A stretch of DNA of 64,000 nucleotides from Glomus cerebriforme (taxonomy: Eukaryota; Glomeromycota; Glomeromycetes; Glomerales; Glomeraceae), in NCBI GenBank assembly GCA_003550305.1, contig QKYT01000055.1, positions 62,001 through 126,000 on the forward strand. The letters run 5' to 3'. Positions 1-11,300 of the stretch are shown here, in pieces. Below the pieces are notes generated by a model, which had not been told where the DNA came from, made no database searches, and worked only from the letters and a program-made list of their open reading frames with translations. Each line of letters starts with the position of its first letter. The stretch's first letter is position 1. The position numbers were made by a program, and so were the translations under genes.

Positions 1-1152
1 AATGACCTATGATCGGTCATATAAGTCATATAGGTCATTCTGGGTCATAGTCCAACATTGTTAAAGGCAGACATTTTAAAAGACTAAATAATTTTTTATT
101 TCTAATACGTGGTGAAATAGATCAAACATGAAAATTGATTCACTGATTACATATAGTACAATTAAATTTATATGTGATCAACTCAGATCAAATTATAACC
201 AATCAAAATAGTGTCAATTTAAATGACCATGATTATGGTTGTACTACAAAAATTTGGGGTTAGCCCTAAAAAATTATTAAGATACGCGCATTTATGCTGA
301 TGATCCGCGCAGAATCGCGTTTTAAAGTTCGTGTTATCCTACAAATTTATATATATGCACCCCGCCGATCATTAATTAAATTTCTCGCGGATCACCAATT
401 AATCAATGAATAAAACGCTGTAAATATATATCTTTTATAATCTGATATCTTTAAAATATTCTTATTAATATATATTTTAAAATATTTTTATGCAAAAAAA
501 CACTTTTATCTCAATCATTTGTTAATTGTTTACGTCCTCGGTTGACCTGTAAATTTACTACCAATTTTTACAAACCTTTCACGAAATGAATACAAAAAAC
601 ATTTGCAATTTCTTTGTAATTTTCAATGTGCGTATTCAAAAAAATCCGTTTAATATAAGTTGAAAACTTTATATTGGATATATTTTGTAACTATTAAAAT
701 AAAAGATACTTGTCTATAATATTATTCTTAGAATTGCTTCACGTTGTGATTTATTAATGATTAACAGCATAGTATATTTCATTTCTGCAGGTCCATTGAT
801 TATGTGCATGAATTATATTTTAAAAAACATTAAATGCAGCAAACAGAAATGAATTATCCGCAAGTTTGATTGGTTAAATTGGTTTTGATGATATTCGATA
901 AAATTCTAGAACCAATAATAATTGTTATTACAAGCGATGCAAATAAGCTTATTTTAATGTTTTATGTTTTGATCCATTATAATGGCAAATATACAATATT
1001 AAATAAGTAAGATCATCGGCTGTATAATATTATATGTTTCAGATAATCCTTAAATTGTTTTTTCTCTTTCACCGGAATTGTTGATGATTTTGTTCTCTTA
1101 ATACATTAATTTTTATCTATCATATCTAATCTACTTAGTCCTTAAGTTCGTA
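1..1152. other. Upstream gene-free region
   Basis: No coding exon was recognised. The first 50 bases carry several copies of a GGTCAT/ATGACC-type word in both orientations. Positions 270-400 are locally richer in CG dinucleotides than the surroundings. The remainder is AT-rich sequence leading to the start of the membrane-protein gene at 1153. Confidence 0.5.
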
Positions 1153-2607
1153 ATGGTAGAACTTGATAATAATTATGCGCGAATGTGTCGTTTTGATCAA
1201 AGTATAAATAGGACATATTGTGTATGTGATTTTAGAATAAACATTCATCGGTGTGATCATAATGAATTTTTTGTAAGCGCTAGTTGGATAACTCTCGTAT
1301 TAGCCTTAATCAATTCAGCATTTGGAGCAATATTTCTATATTATTTAGTCAAAATAAAAAGGCAGCCTTTTTTTCTTCCTTTTACAAGAGAAAGAGGTAT
1401 CATAAGGCCTAAACCAATACATACGTTTCATTTATTAGTTTTAACTTATAATCTAGGTAATTCTGTTGCTTAAATCACGTGATTTAATATATAATGAAGT
1501 TCTACTGATTATTATTTGCTCCGTTTCCACTAGCATTGGCGTTTAATGTAATATGTTTGATTACAGAATCATATCCTAGAGTTATGTGGGCAGAATGTAA
1601 GCTTTTAAGTCTTTTTGCATTATTAATTCTCGATAAGAAATTTAATCATCTTCGATATAGTGGGTTGTTTTTTACCACTTGCAATATGCGGTTCGCTTGC
1701 AATTTTCAATCCATTAAGTCTTGGTAAGTTTAATATAATCAAATGCAAAAAAATTTTTCTCTTAAAATTAAACTAAAATTTTCAATTTTATGATGATTAG
1801 TTTACTCAACGCCATCGGAATCGGGTGACCCTGACAGGTCAATTGCACCGAATAAAAAATTTTTAGATATAGTGGGATTTGTTTTTATTATTCATCCATA
1901 TATTTTATTTATTCCATCGGTAATATTATCTGGATATTATTCTGATATAAATGATTTTGAAAATGCAAGGTTTTATTTTAAAATACATTACATAAGTTGG
2001 ACTATTAGTACTGTTTTTTATTTGGCTTTATTATCTTATCTTTATTATAGACTTATTAGTATAATTAATTATAAAATTAAAGTTATGAAACAAAATGATG
2101 ATAATGACAATAATTATGATATTAATATTTGGAAAAGAGCTAAAAAAAATGTAAGTTCTATATTAAATTTTTTTTTTTTTTTTAAAAAAAAAATAACTGA
2201 TTTAATTTTGAATTTTATATTATAGATAAACAGTCCAATGTTATATCTTATAGGAGGAACAATATTTCAAATCATTCTTTCAACGGCATTTGCAGTTTCT
2301 TATAAAGAAATAACTATATTTATTGATGGAATAAATATTTTATATTATATTTGTTGGAATATATTTATTCCATTTGCTGGTCTTATAAGTGAAATATCAT
2401 TTTTATACAAGTCAGTTATCATCCAATTCTATTATTTTTTAATACATAATATAATTCTAAATAATAATTTGATTTTTTTTTTTTTGTAGTATTTTGTTTT
2501 TAAATAAAAAGCCAAAATGGTGGTCTATATTAAAAAATAATTCTCAACAAAATCAAATTAAAAATTATGAATTTAATATTAATAATAGTAATAATATTAG
2601 CATTTAA
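1153..2607 (+). CDS. Orphan seven-transmembrane protein
   Basis: I read six exons: 1153-1456, 1534-1596, 1661-1723, 1801-2150, 2226-2410 and 2490-2607. All introns are GT...AG, and the phases join to a 360-residue protein ending at TAA 2605-2607. The N-terminus has about 40 polar residues with several cysteines and an NRT sequon. Seven hydrophobic segments follow, around residues 43-65, 90-115, 120-145, 160-185, 200-230, 250-272 and 278-305, then a short polar Asn-rich tail. That topology (N-terminus outside, 7TM, basic loop before segment 6) is receptor-like, but I recognise no named GPCR family motif. It could equally be a lineage-specific multi-pass membrane protein. The small exon 1661-1723 is needed to keep helix 3 intact: reading straight through 1597-1660 gives a non-helical frame and an early stop. 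Confidence 0.7.
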
Positions 2608-3190
2608 TCTTAAATAATTTTTTTTTTGTTTTTAATATATTAAAAATAACTTTATAATTAAAAAGGTTTGTAACAAATTACATTTAATTTTATTTAAGAT
2701 AAACAAAAAGAAATGGATAAAGTTTAGCAAAAAATAAATTAGATAAAATATAGAAATATATAAAATTAATCAGATAAATTTTAATTATAAAATTTATAAT
2801 TTAAAGTAATTAATTTTATTTAATTAATAATAATAAAATATAATATAATACTATTATTAGTATTAATATATTAAATTAATATATAATAATTATTATATAT
2901 TACAAATTATAGTATTTTCAGGTATTTTGCAAATTTTGGAAAATTTATTTTGTACCACTAAGTCTATAATTTGAATTTTTATTATAAATAATATAATATA
3001 TTTATTAAAAATTTGTATTATAATTAGAAAAATATTTATATGTAATTTCTGAGTAAAATTAAATTCTTAAAATAATAATATTAATAAAAAATAGAATTTT
3101 TTTCATACAAAAGAAAATATTTTCATAGGAAAAAGTGTGATAAATATTATGCCACACTTTTTTCATATTAATTTTATAAAAAAAAGTGAT
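2608..3190. other. AT-rich downstream/intergenic sequence
   Basis: This holds the probable 3' end of the membrane-protein gene and AT-rich sequence. No open frame or repeat unit was identified. Confidence 0.5.
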
Positions 3191-3511
3191 ACTAACCCTT
3201 TTCAATTCCAGTCAGTTGTATTTTTCGGTTAGTTTGAAAGTTAATTTGATAGAACTGATCTATTTGTACTACATAACATTTTTAGGTCGAATGTAAATAA
3301 AAAATAAAAAAAAGGAGCATGCGCTCTAAGTCTTTATGCTTATAGAATATTTTTTTAAAAAATAAGTTTATAATTTAATAGTTCAACCTAAATTTCAATC
3401 TAGGTCATTCAATTTGCAACCAAAAATAAAAAAAAAAAGATTTATTGGCTAAATTTTGTATAATATAAACTAACCAAAAAATGCAACCGATCGGAATTGA
3501 AAAAGGCTACT
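3191..3511. mobile_element. MITE-like element with inverted termini
   Basis: The segment at 3191-3234 (starting ACTAACCCTTTTCAATTCC) is an imperfect reverse complement of 3467-3511 (ending GGAATTGAAAAAGGCTACT). About 36 of 45 positions agree by eye. The interior of roughly 230 bp is AT-rich and non-coding. Size, termini and lack of coding capacity fit a miniature inverted-repeat element. No clear target-site duplication was found, so the exact ends are uncertain. Confidence 0.6.
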
Positions 3512-3529
3512 ATAGCCTGTAATAGGAAT

Positions 3530-3735
3530 ACGTAATTTGATTTGACATTTGACATTTAATTTGAATTTGCAAATTCAAATCAGCTTTTTTTTTGATTTGA
3601 TTCGAATTTGATTTGATTTGAAAATTCTTTAATTTGATTAGTCAATTTAACAAATATTTGATATTTGATTCAAATTTGATTTGAATCTGATTTGATTTGA
3701 CAAATTCAAATTGGTTTCATATTTGATTTGATATA
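3530..3735. repeat. Degenerate (GATTTGAATTT)-type repeat tract
   Basis: About 200 bp are built from interleaved copies of GATTTGA, AATTTGA and their complement TCAAATT. The tract is locally tandem and partly self-complementary. It is non-coding. Confidence 0.7.
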
Positions 3736-4101
3736 CTGTATAATATTAATAAATTATAATGCAAACTAAAAATCTAACTCTATTTTAAATAAAATTTTAA
3801 TTATTTTATTTTAATAAAATAAATTCATATAATTTAAAAATTAAGTAATAAAAAAACAATATTAAGTAAATTTTTTTTTAAAAATATATTTTATACTTAT
3901 AAATTATCAGTTATAATAAAATCTTTTTTTTTTTAAAAAAAAAGAATTATATTATTTAATATAATAATTATCTAATTTAAAAACCATTTTTTGGATATAA
4001 ATTGCTAATTTAAATACTATAAGCTAGTATATAATTATATACTATATATAATTTTAGTAAGAGTGTAAATTCTTATTTAACTAATATTTATCTATTTATC
4101 T

Positions 4102-6428
4102 TTATGCATTTGAATAAGAAAGTAGCCTATATAAAAGTGCTTTACCTTTTTCATTACCTATAGCAACATAACCACTATTAGGTGAAAAATCAAAGCATTG
4201 AACATAACCTAAAGAATTTGTTACATTCGGCCAGTTTGGAAATACATTAAGTGAAGGTAAATGAACCTAATGAAAAAATCAACATAATTAATTAAGTAAT
4301 AATAATATACAAAGATTTTAATAAAAAGATTTGCTTTTACTAAACCATTTTTAATTGATCTCTTTTAGAATGACTTGAGATTCCAAGTATCTGAGTGTCA
4401 TGGTTGAATTTTATATCATGAATACTTGTTGTTAAATTCATTATAGATTTCTTAGGTTTTGGATTTGTTGAAGTCAGGCAGGATTCATCATAAATATTGA
4501 CAATACCGGAATGTGAACTTAGGGAGAATAAAAATAAAAAGATCATTAGAATATTATAAAAACAAAAGAATGAATGTAAAAGTAAAACTTTTTATTTTTT
4601 TTTACCCGATAGCAAAATAGCTGTTATTGTTGGACACTGTTATTTTCTTTGATTTATATCCACCTTCATCCACAAAGCAATGCACAACTTTTCGTGCCCC
4701 TACGTCCCATTGATAAACTGTGGCATCATCACCGACTGAAAATAAATATTTGCCATCACTAGACCAAGCAGCCGCATTAGCAGAACCATTCATTTTTAAG
4801 TTGGCAACTTGCTGTTTTGTCTGATAGCCAACTAAAGTTAAATAACCATGATTTCCTATAAATACAATGTACTTTCCACACGGAGATATTGAAAAATTCT
4901 CAAGAGTTTTATCCTCCAACCCAAATATTTGAGATCTATCAATATTTCCTGCCTCAATATTATATATATAAAAATGCTTTCGCCGTCCAGAAGCTATGAT
5001 TTCTGAACCATTCGGATTAAATTCTGCTTTTAAAATTGATAAATCATTGAAAATTACTGATTGAATTTTTGGGTTTTCCTTGCCATCAACCTTAATTTAA
5101 GTTAATAAAAATTATTGCATACAATCAAAAAAAAAACATGGGAGAACAGATGATTTAGAAACAAACCTGGAATAAACGTATTGTTTTATCCATTCCTGCA
5201 GTCATCAATACTTGCGAATTCGGATGAAATTTCAGTGATTGAATTGCACACTAATGATTAAATATGAAATAAAGTCTACGATTAGTGTTATTATATTATA
5301 GCGATTAAGATATGCAAGATGAAGAAATAAACAACTTGTGAGTATGCTGTTCGGTTGGCATCTTGCATCCGGTAAATTTCAAGCTTATTCGCTTTTAATT
5401 TCCATCTTGAAATTTCACTTGACTCTAATGATTCATCAATATCTTCATTTAGAACATCTATCTTTTCTATATCAGATGAGTCTCCATCGAAAATTTCCAT
5501 TCCCTCATTTTCAATTTGTTTTTTCCGTTTGGAAGGTACGACCGCCCACTTTGGTGTTGGATGAAGTTTTTCAAACCTTTAAAATAATAAATTAAAATTT
5601 TTGAAGAAAGGATAACATTTAAGCAAAAAATTAATATATTTACTGGTTTCTTAATCTCATTTCATATTGATCGCCGGGGATTATATCTTCTTCTTCAGTC
5701 GTTCTCAATTTTTTCAACCTATTTTTGCTTTTTAAGGAAACAATGATATTCTCGTCATCAGAATCTTGCCATCCACCATCAACTCCTAGTATTGGTTCAC
5801 TTTTTGTTTCTATTGAATTAAAGACGCGTTGAGATCAATCAAAAATAATAATATATGTGAAATGAAAATCATAAATACTTCTATTTTTCGTTCCTGCCTC
5901 TTTTTTATTATCGTCATCATCGGTCAAATGAACTCTTTTTTCCATATCCGTGTTTTCATTATTATCTTTATGTGTTTCAGGTAAAGTATCGATAGAATAA
6001 GGTACTGGTGGTATAGTATCGAAATCGTATAACTTTGGCGGTATTAAATATTGTTAATTATTAATTACTAAATATTTAAATAGATTATAATAGAAACTTA
6101 CCGGATCCTCGTTTTCATTAGTTGACTCTGAAAGATTTTCCATCTGTTTTGACGCATTATCTCTTTGCTTGGCATCTTGATTTACTTCAATCTCTGATTT
6201 GTATAGGTCTTCAAATACTAATGCTTCCAGTTCTAATTCCATTACTCCTTTCGGTGGAGGACCTCTTTGCTTTTGCCGTAATTCATTTAAATCAATGAAT
6301 TTATCAGCCAATGCATCAAGAGGATTGTATGAATCATTTTTTTTGGCTTTGTTATTAATATCATTAGCGTTAATTTTTATTATTGTAGTGTTATTTAGCT
6401 TCTTTACTCTTTTCTTTTGTTGAGGCAT
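4102..6428 (-). CDS. UTP18: U3 snoRNP WD40 protein UTP18
   Basis: This is a component of the small-subunit processome for 18S pre-rRNA processing in the nucleolus. The first exon (6428-6102) encodes a Lys-rich start (MPQQKKRVKK) and an acidic, low-complexity N-terminal region. Later exons carry the UTP18 signatures: a W-D-D-D segment followed by a basic stretch and an FEKLHPTPKWA motif (about 5640-5540). WD repeats follow, including a TAGMDKTIRLFQ blade, an AWSSDGKYLFSVGDDATVYQ blade and the family-typical HCFVDEGGYKS segment (about 4700-4640). The last exon ends in IGNEKGKALLYRL with TAA at 4102-4104. Several introns of 60-90 bp interrupt it. Start at 6426-6428 is the first Met of an open frame. 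It is divergent from CENP-Q with a 269-bp shared interval. Confidence 0.93.
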
Positions 6429-6697
6429 TTTTATTGTAAATCAGATCAAAAAAATTTTTTCATATATTGGTAGAGATCTACAATGATTATCTAATATTTG
6501 GCCAAAATTAATACTTTTTGCTAAAAAAGTGGTTTGAAGCTCGTCATAACACAGGCCGTACTGTAATTCTTTGGTGCTTATTTTCGGAACATTACGGTAT
6601 CTCATATCATAGTTGTGCGCGTCTCATTATTAGTGACACGTAGTGGCACACGCATCCAAGCGTGTCCAATTTTTTCTTCAAAAACACGAAAATCATA
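6429..6697. promoter_or_regulatory. Putative bidirectional promoter UTP18/CENP-Q
   Basis: The 269-bp interval lies between two divergent start codons. It includes locally GC-richer sequence (about 6540-6660), unlike the AT-rich surroundings. No specific factor site is claimed. Confidence 0.5.
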
Positions 6698-7961
6698 ATG
6701 GTAAATAATTCGGATGATATAAATGAAGACAGTGATCACGAAGGATTTAATGAAGAATTTTATCGTTATCGTTTTGTATCTCAAAACACGGTTGATAAAA
6801 ACTGGAAGCCCTTAAGTGCAAAATCGAGACAACATATCCATGATTTAGTATTGAGCTCTGTTCCGTAGGTTTGAATTTGACGCAAAGTTATTGTTTGAAA
6901 CGACATATTTTCAATTACTAACATTTAACTTATGAAAAACGCGTAGTACCGTGCTAAATAATACTCGCGGTATAAAGAGGAAGGCTGATTTACAAGATTT
7001 GTTGGACAAACTCATATCAAAGTAAATCATTTATTATCATATTATTTTTTAAGTTTATGTATCTAGACAATAATTGAACCTTGTTTATTTACGTATTTTA
7101 AGAATTGACGAAAAATTGGAAACACTCCAAGTTCCGAAAACTTCAAAAAATATTAATTTTGATTACAGCAAACTTCATTCCCAAAATGTAAGTGTAAAGG
7201 TTAATCAAATTTCTGATGATTCGACAAATTTCTGATTTTTTTTTCAATAATATGTAGCGATCGCTGGAATTGACCCTTGCTCAAGAATTAGATCAGATTA
7301 GCAAAATGGAAATGCAACTTGAGCATGAGAAACTGCAAGTATTTTTAAACTAATAATTTTTATTATAATTAATATTATAAATTGTTTTTTTTTTTGACAC
7401 TCTTTCTTTTAAGGCTTTTAAAAGAAGATACAAGAAGTTTGACTAAATTCCGTAGTGATAAAAAGGCCGTGAATAGTCGAAATAAAATGCTTCAACGAAA
7501 CAAGGTAAAAAAGAAAGAAACAACAAAGATGTTTATTAATTAAACTTACAAATTAATCTTTGCAAATTTAGCTTCATCCTTTGTTGAAAGAAGAATTAGA
7601 GGACGCAGTTGAAATTGATGAGGAACTAATTAAGAGTCATTTTAAACCGTTGAAAAATAAATCATCATGCTTATATGATGTAAGTTTATTGATAATATTA
7701 GATAATATTATTTGTTATAAACATATTCTATCATTTAATTATATTTTAATTTAATTGTTTTCTTTGATTATGAAGCCCGAAAAAGATGATCAACTTTGTG
7801 AGATCGAAAAATCTCTTTCCTTACACTTACGATCAATCGAAAAGAATACTCAACCAATCGATGATTTAGTAAATGAGGTTGACGAAGCTGGGAGGGGTTT
7901 AATGCAATTAATGAAGAGTGCAGGCTTGGAAGATAAGCTGTTTGATAAAGTTTTCTTGTAA
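6698..7961 (+). CDS. CENPQ: Kinetochore protein CENP-Q homologue
   Basis: This is an inner-kinetochore (CCAN, CENP-O/P/Q/R/U complex) subunit. Seven exons fit: 6698-6864, 6947-7021, 7103-7187, 7258-7334, 7414-7504, 7572-7679 and 7776-7961, giving 262 residues, close to the vertebrate length. The hallmark NWKPLSAKSRQHI segment near residue 40 parallels the W-x-P-L-S helix of vertebrate CENP-Q. A KLETLQVPKTSK motif follows, then a coiled coil rich in E/L/K and an LHPLLKEELE segment. The C-terminal helix ends in DKLFDKVFL. The frame between exons 4 and 5 is kept only with a GC donor at 7335-7336 (GCAAGT) joined to AG at 7412-7413. The GT three bases later leads to a stop. An AATAAA lies about 20 bp after the stop. 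Confidence 0.82.
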
Positions 7962-8310
7962 CTGTTTGCTATTCTTACTTAATAAATAGATATTGTTCGT
8001 GAAAGTATTAAATAAAACAACGCAAATTTGTTACATGAAAGTATGATATTTAATATATTTTCCCGTATAAACAAAATTGAATAAATATAATAAAAATATA
8101 CGTATACAAGTAATAAATATCAGAATAAAATATAAAGTAAAAAGATAAAGTTTAACAAGAATAAATAGATTGTTTAATTGCTCATAAATTAGTATATATT
8201 TCCTCTAGAAAAAAATTGAAATTTATAAATTAATATATATATTTATATTAAAGAAGTATTTGTAATAAAATAAACATTAATAATACCAATAATCAAAATC
8301 AAATATTTAA
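7962..8310. terminator. Convergent 3' interval
   Basis: About 350 bp of AT-rich sequence lie between the CENP-Q stop and the Munc13-like stop. It contains AATAAA-type signals on both strands, and probably both 3' UTRs and poly(A) sites. Confidence 0.5.
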
Positions 8311-11300
8311 TTAGGTCTCGGATGGTTTTTTCTGTGCCTCTTCTTGTATTCTAGCTCTTTCTTCCATTTGTTGTTTCAAAAATGCTTTAGTACCAGATCT
8401 CATTCTTAAAATTCTTAAAATAACTTCACTATTATCCTGACTAGTGTTATTGCGTTTTTGGGTTTTTCGCTTCTTAATTGTTCCTAAATTACGTGAATTG
8501 ATTACCGATTTACTCATGCTTGCTGATTTTTTAACCGATGTTAATGTATTTGTAATTTGATTACTAAGATATTCTTGCATAAGCGCTTCAGTTTCCATGT
8601 CGTAGTAATATCTTATTTGCATAATAAGAAGATATTTTTGGTTTTCGAGTACCTCTTCTTTTGATAAACCATTACCGTCAGCATAAAGATAATTATGAAG
8701 GAACTATATAATATAATAATTAATTATTAAGCAGTCCTCTAAAAACAAAATAAATAATAGTATTCATCCCTTACCTTAAGCCATTTAATTACAACGTCAA
8801 CTTCGATCTCATTAAGTGGTTTCATTTCTGAAGGTCGATCAGACAATGGAGGTACTAACAATTCCTCAATTATGGATTCAATTTCTTTCCATACTTTAGT
8901 CATGACCTTTTTAAACACTGTAGGGTGTAAATAACTATTGAGTGTCATTAAATTTTTATCAAAATAATCGAAAAGAGGATCAATTGCTCCTTCGATGTCC
9001 CAATCAGTTAATTCAATCTTCTTTTCAGTTGATTTAAATATAGTAAAACCATTAGAGGTAGGCTTCAGAAGTCTGTTCATAACATCTCTTGATAAACATT
9101 GTCTCAAAAATGGCGACATCTACATATTAAGAAAGGGTTAAGGTTAGGAACATTATTAATTATTACAAAAAAATATATATAACTATCTTACTCTATCGAG
9201 AATTATTCTTGCCATATCATCGTGTGCACGTTTTAGTGTCCTAAACGCTTTTCCAAAATAAAATTGAATATCGTCCTTTTCTCCCTCCATACTTATTCTT
9301 AATAAAATTCTACCATGTGGATCTAAATCTAGCCACACATCATGAGCCAAGAAGTCATTAAAGTAATTAGGATCTAGCCTGATAAAAGCTTTTCCACATA
9401 CATCATCAGAACCAACTTGGTCTCTGTCCCAAACTGTGACGCCTAACCATCGCATTTTATCATCTGAAGCCTCAATAGTAATATCAAATGCTTCGTCCCA
9501 ACGTGGATTCAACGTTTCATATATCACACGCGTCTGAACTAATTTATTGTTTTTTTCATCCGTAAGCACACAGTATGGATCACTAAATCCATTAGTGTCA
9601 AGTGCCGGCAAATTTTCTGCTTGAACTATCTTAATTGTATAGAGGTATTTAGCTTTTTCCACTTTTTCTGGAACGGGTAGTGCGTGAGTTGAATCATTAA
9701 TAACTTGAGACAAATAATCAACGTCCATTGAAGTATACAAATTATCAAGCTGTTCATATGCTGCTTCGATATTATTAATTTTAATGCAAGACTGTTTTTA
9801 TGAAATAAGATTATGAATGATATATAAAAAATAATATGCATATAAAATTAAAAGATAATGATCTAAATCAAGCAATTACCTCAGGTTTAATATCAAAAGG
9901 GACAACTTTATCGGTTGCTATAGCAGTTTTGGCTCTTACGTACCATGTCGACTGTTTTGTTATTTCTTGTCCTGTTTCTTCTGGTGGAAACATATCTTGC
10001 TTAAACTTTTTCTCCATAACATTACAATATTGCTCTAAAGCTTTACTGATAGTCTATATAAAATTAAATCAATAAAACTTGTTATTATATATGATGTATA
10101 TGAAATAAAAAAGTTATTCAGAAATATATAAACTTACCCTAGATAAGCTTGTCATGTAACGAGCGCCTTGGTACTCGTTTGGCCAATTTAATCGTTTAAG
10201 AAAGTCGATAGTTTGATTAAAAGATGTGAAGAGATCTACTACGGAAGAAGAATGGGTATCTGTAAGACTAACTGATTGAAACTATTTGTAGGAAAATTAC
10301 GGTTATTACTGTAAGTCCATGGCTAAATAACAAACAATATATAAAAATTGTTGAAAAATACCTTGTCAACTTTGACTGCAGAAGATACCCATTCTGGAGT
10401 CTTAGCATCCATAGCTTCTAACCATTTACGAACATGAGGTCCAAACCATTCCTGAATATTGAAGGAAAATGGTTCGCTATATAAACCAAATAAGTTAGGA
10501 AAATATTTTCAAAAATAATTAATAAATCTTTCTATAAAGGATGATGACCAACCTACTACAATATTCCAAAAAGATTTGTTTGAGAATAAGAACTTCTCTG
10601 TATAATTCGAAAATATCTTCGACAGGAATTCCTTCGTCAGGAGTCATTTTGACTTTACTCAAGATTTCAGTTGCAGCATTTTCCATATCCGCAGTAAAAA
10701 GAGGAATTTGCGTTTTAATCACCAAGTTAACAACGTCGATTTGGCTGCAATAGTCAATAGAGTGTTATTTAAGAAAATAGTTATTGATATAAATTATTTT
10801 GAATTTTACAAACTTCAATAAAGGTTTTGGAAATTTGATGCGCAATTTATCTAAATCTTGTTGAAACCACTGAGCAATAGATATTAAGGCGTGGACTTCA
10901 TTAGGAGATTGAGCATAAATCTGGTCTCTCTTTTCCTGATATTTTTTAATAGCCGTTTCCTGTATGAAAATAAAAAAAAAACACATTTTTTTTTTCAGAA
11001 AATAATGTCTAATAATTTTAATAATAATTAAACTATTAAGGACACTTACAATAACACAAGATCTATGTTCATTGTACAATGATGATAGAACATTTGCATA
11101 TTTTTCTTTAAATAATTCATTTTCGTAAATCGTCTGCATCAAAAAAAAAATTGGCTCAAAACTCGATGGCTTGATCCTGAAATATTGCAATAATCCTTCT
11201 TTCAAATCTCTTAGTAAAGAATCATGAATTCCTGAAAATACTTCAATAAGTTCCCTTTTCTATACAAGAAAAAAACAATCATAAAAATTTGTCTAAATTT

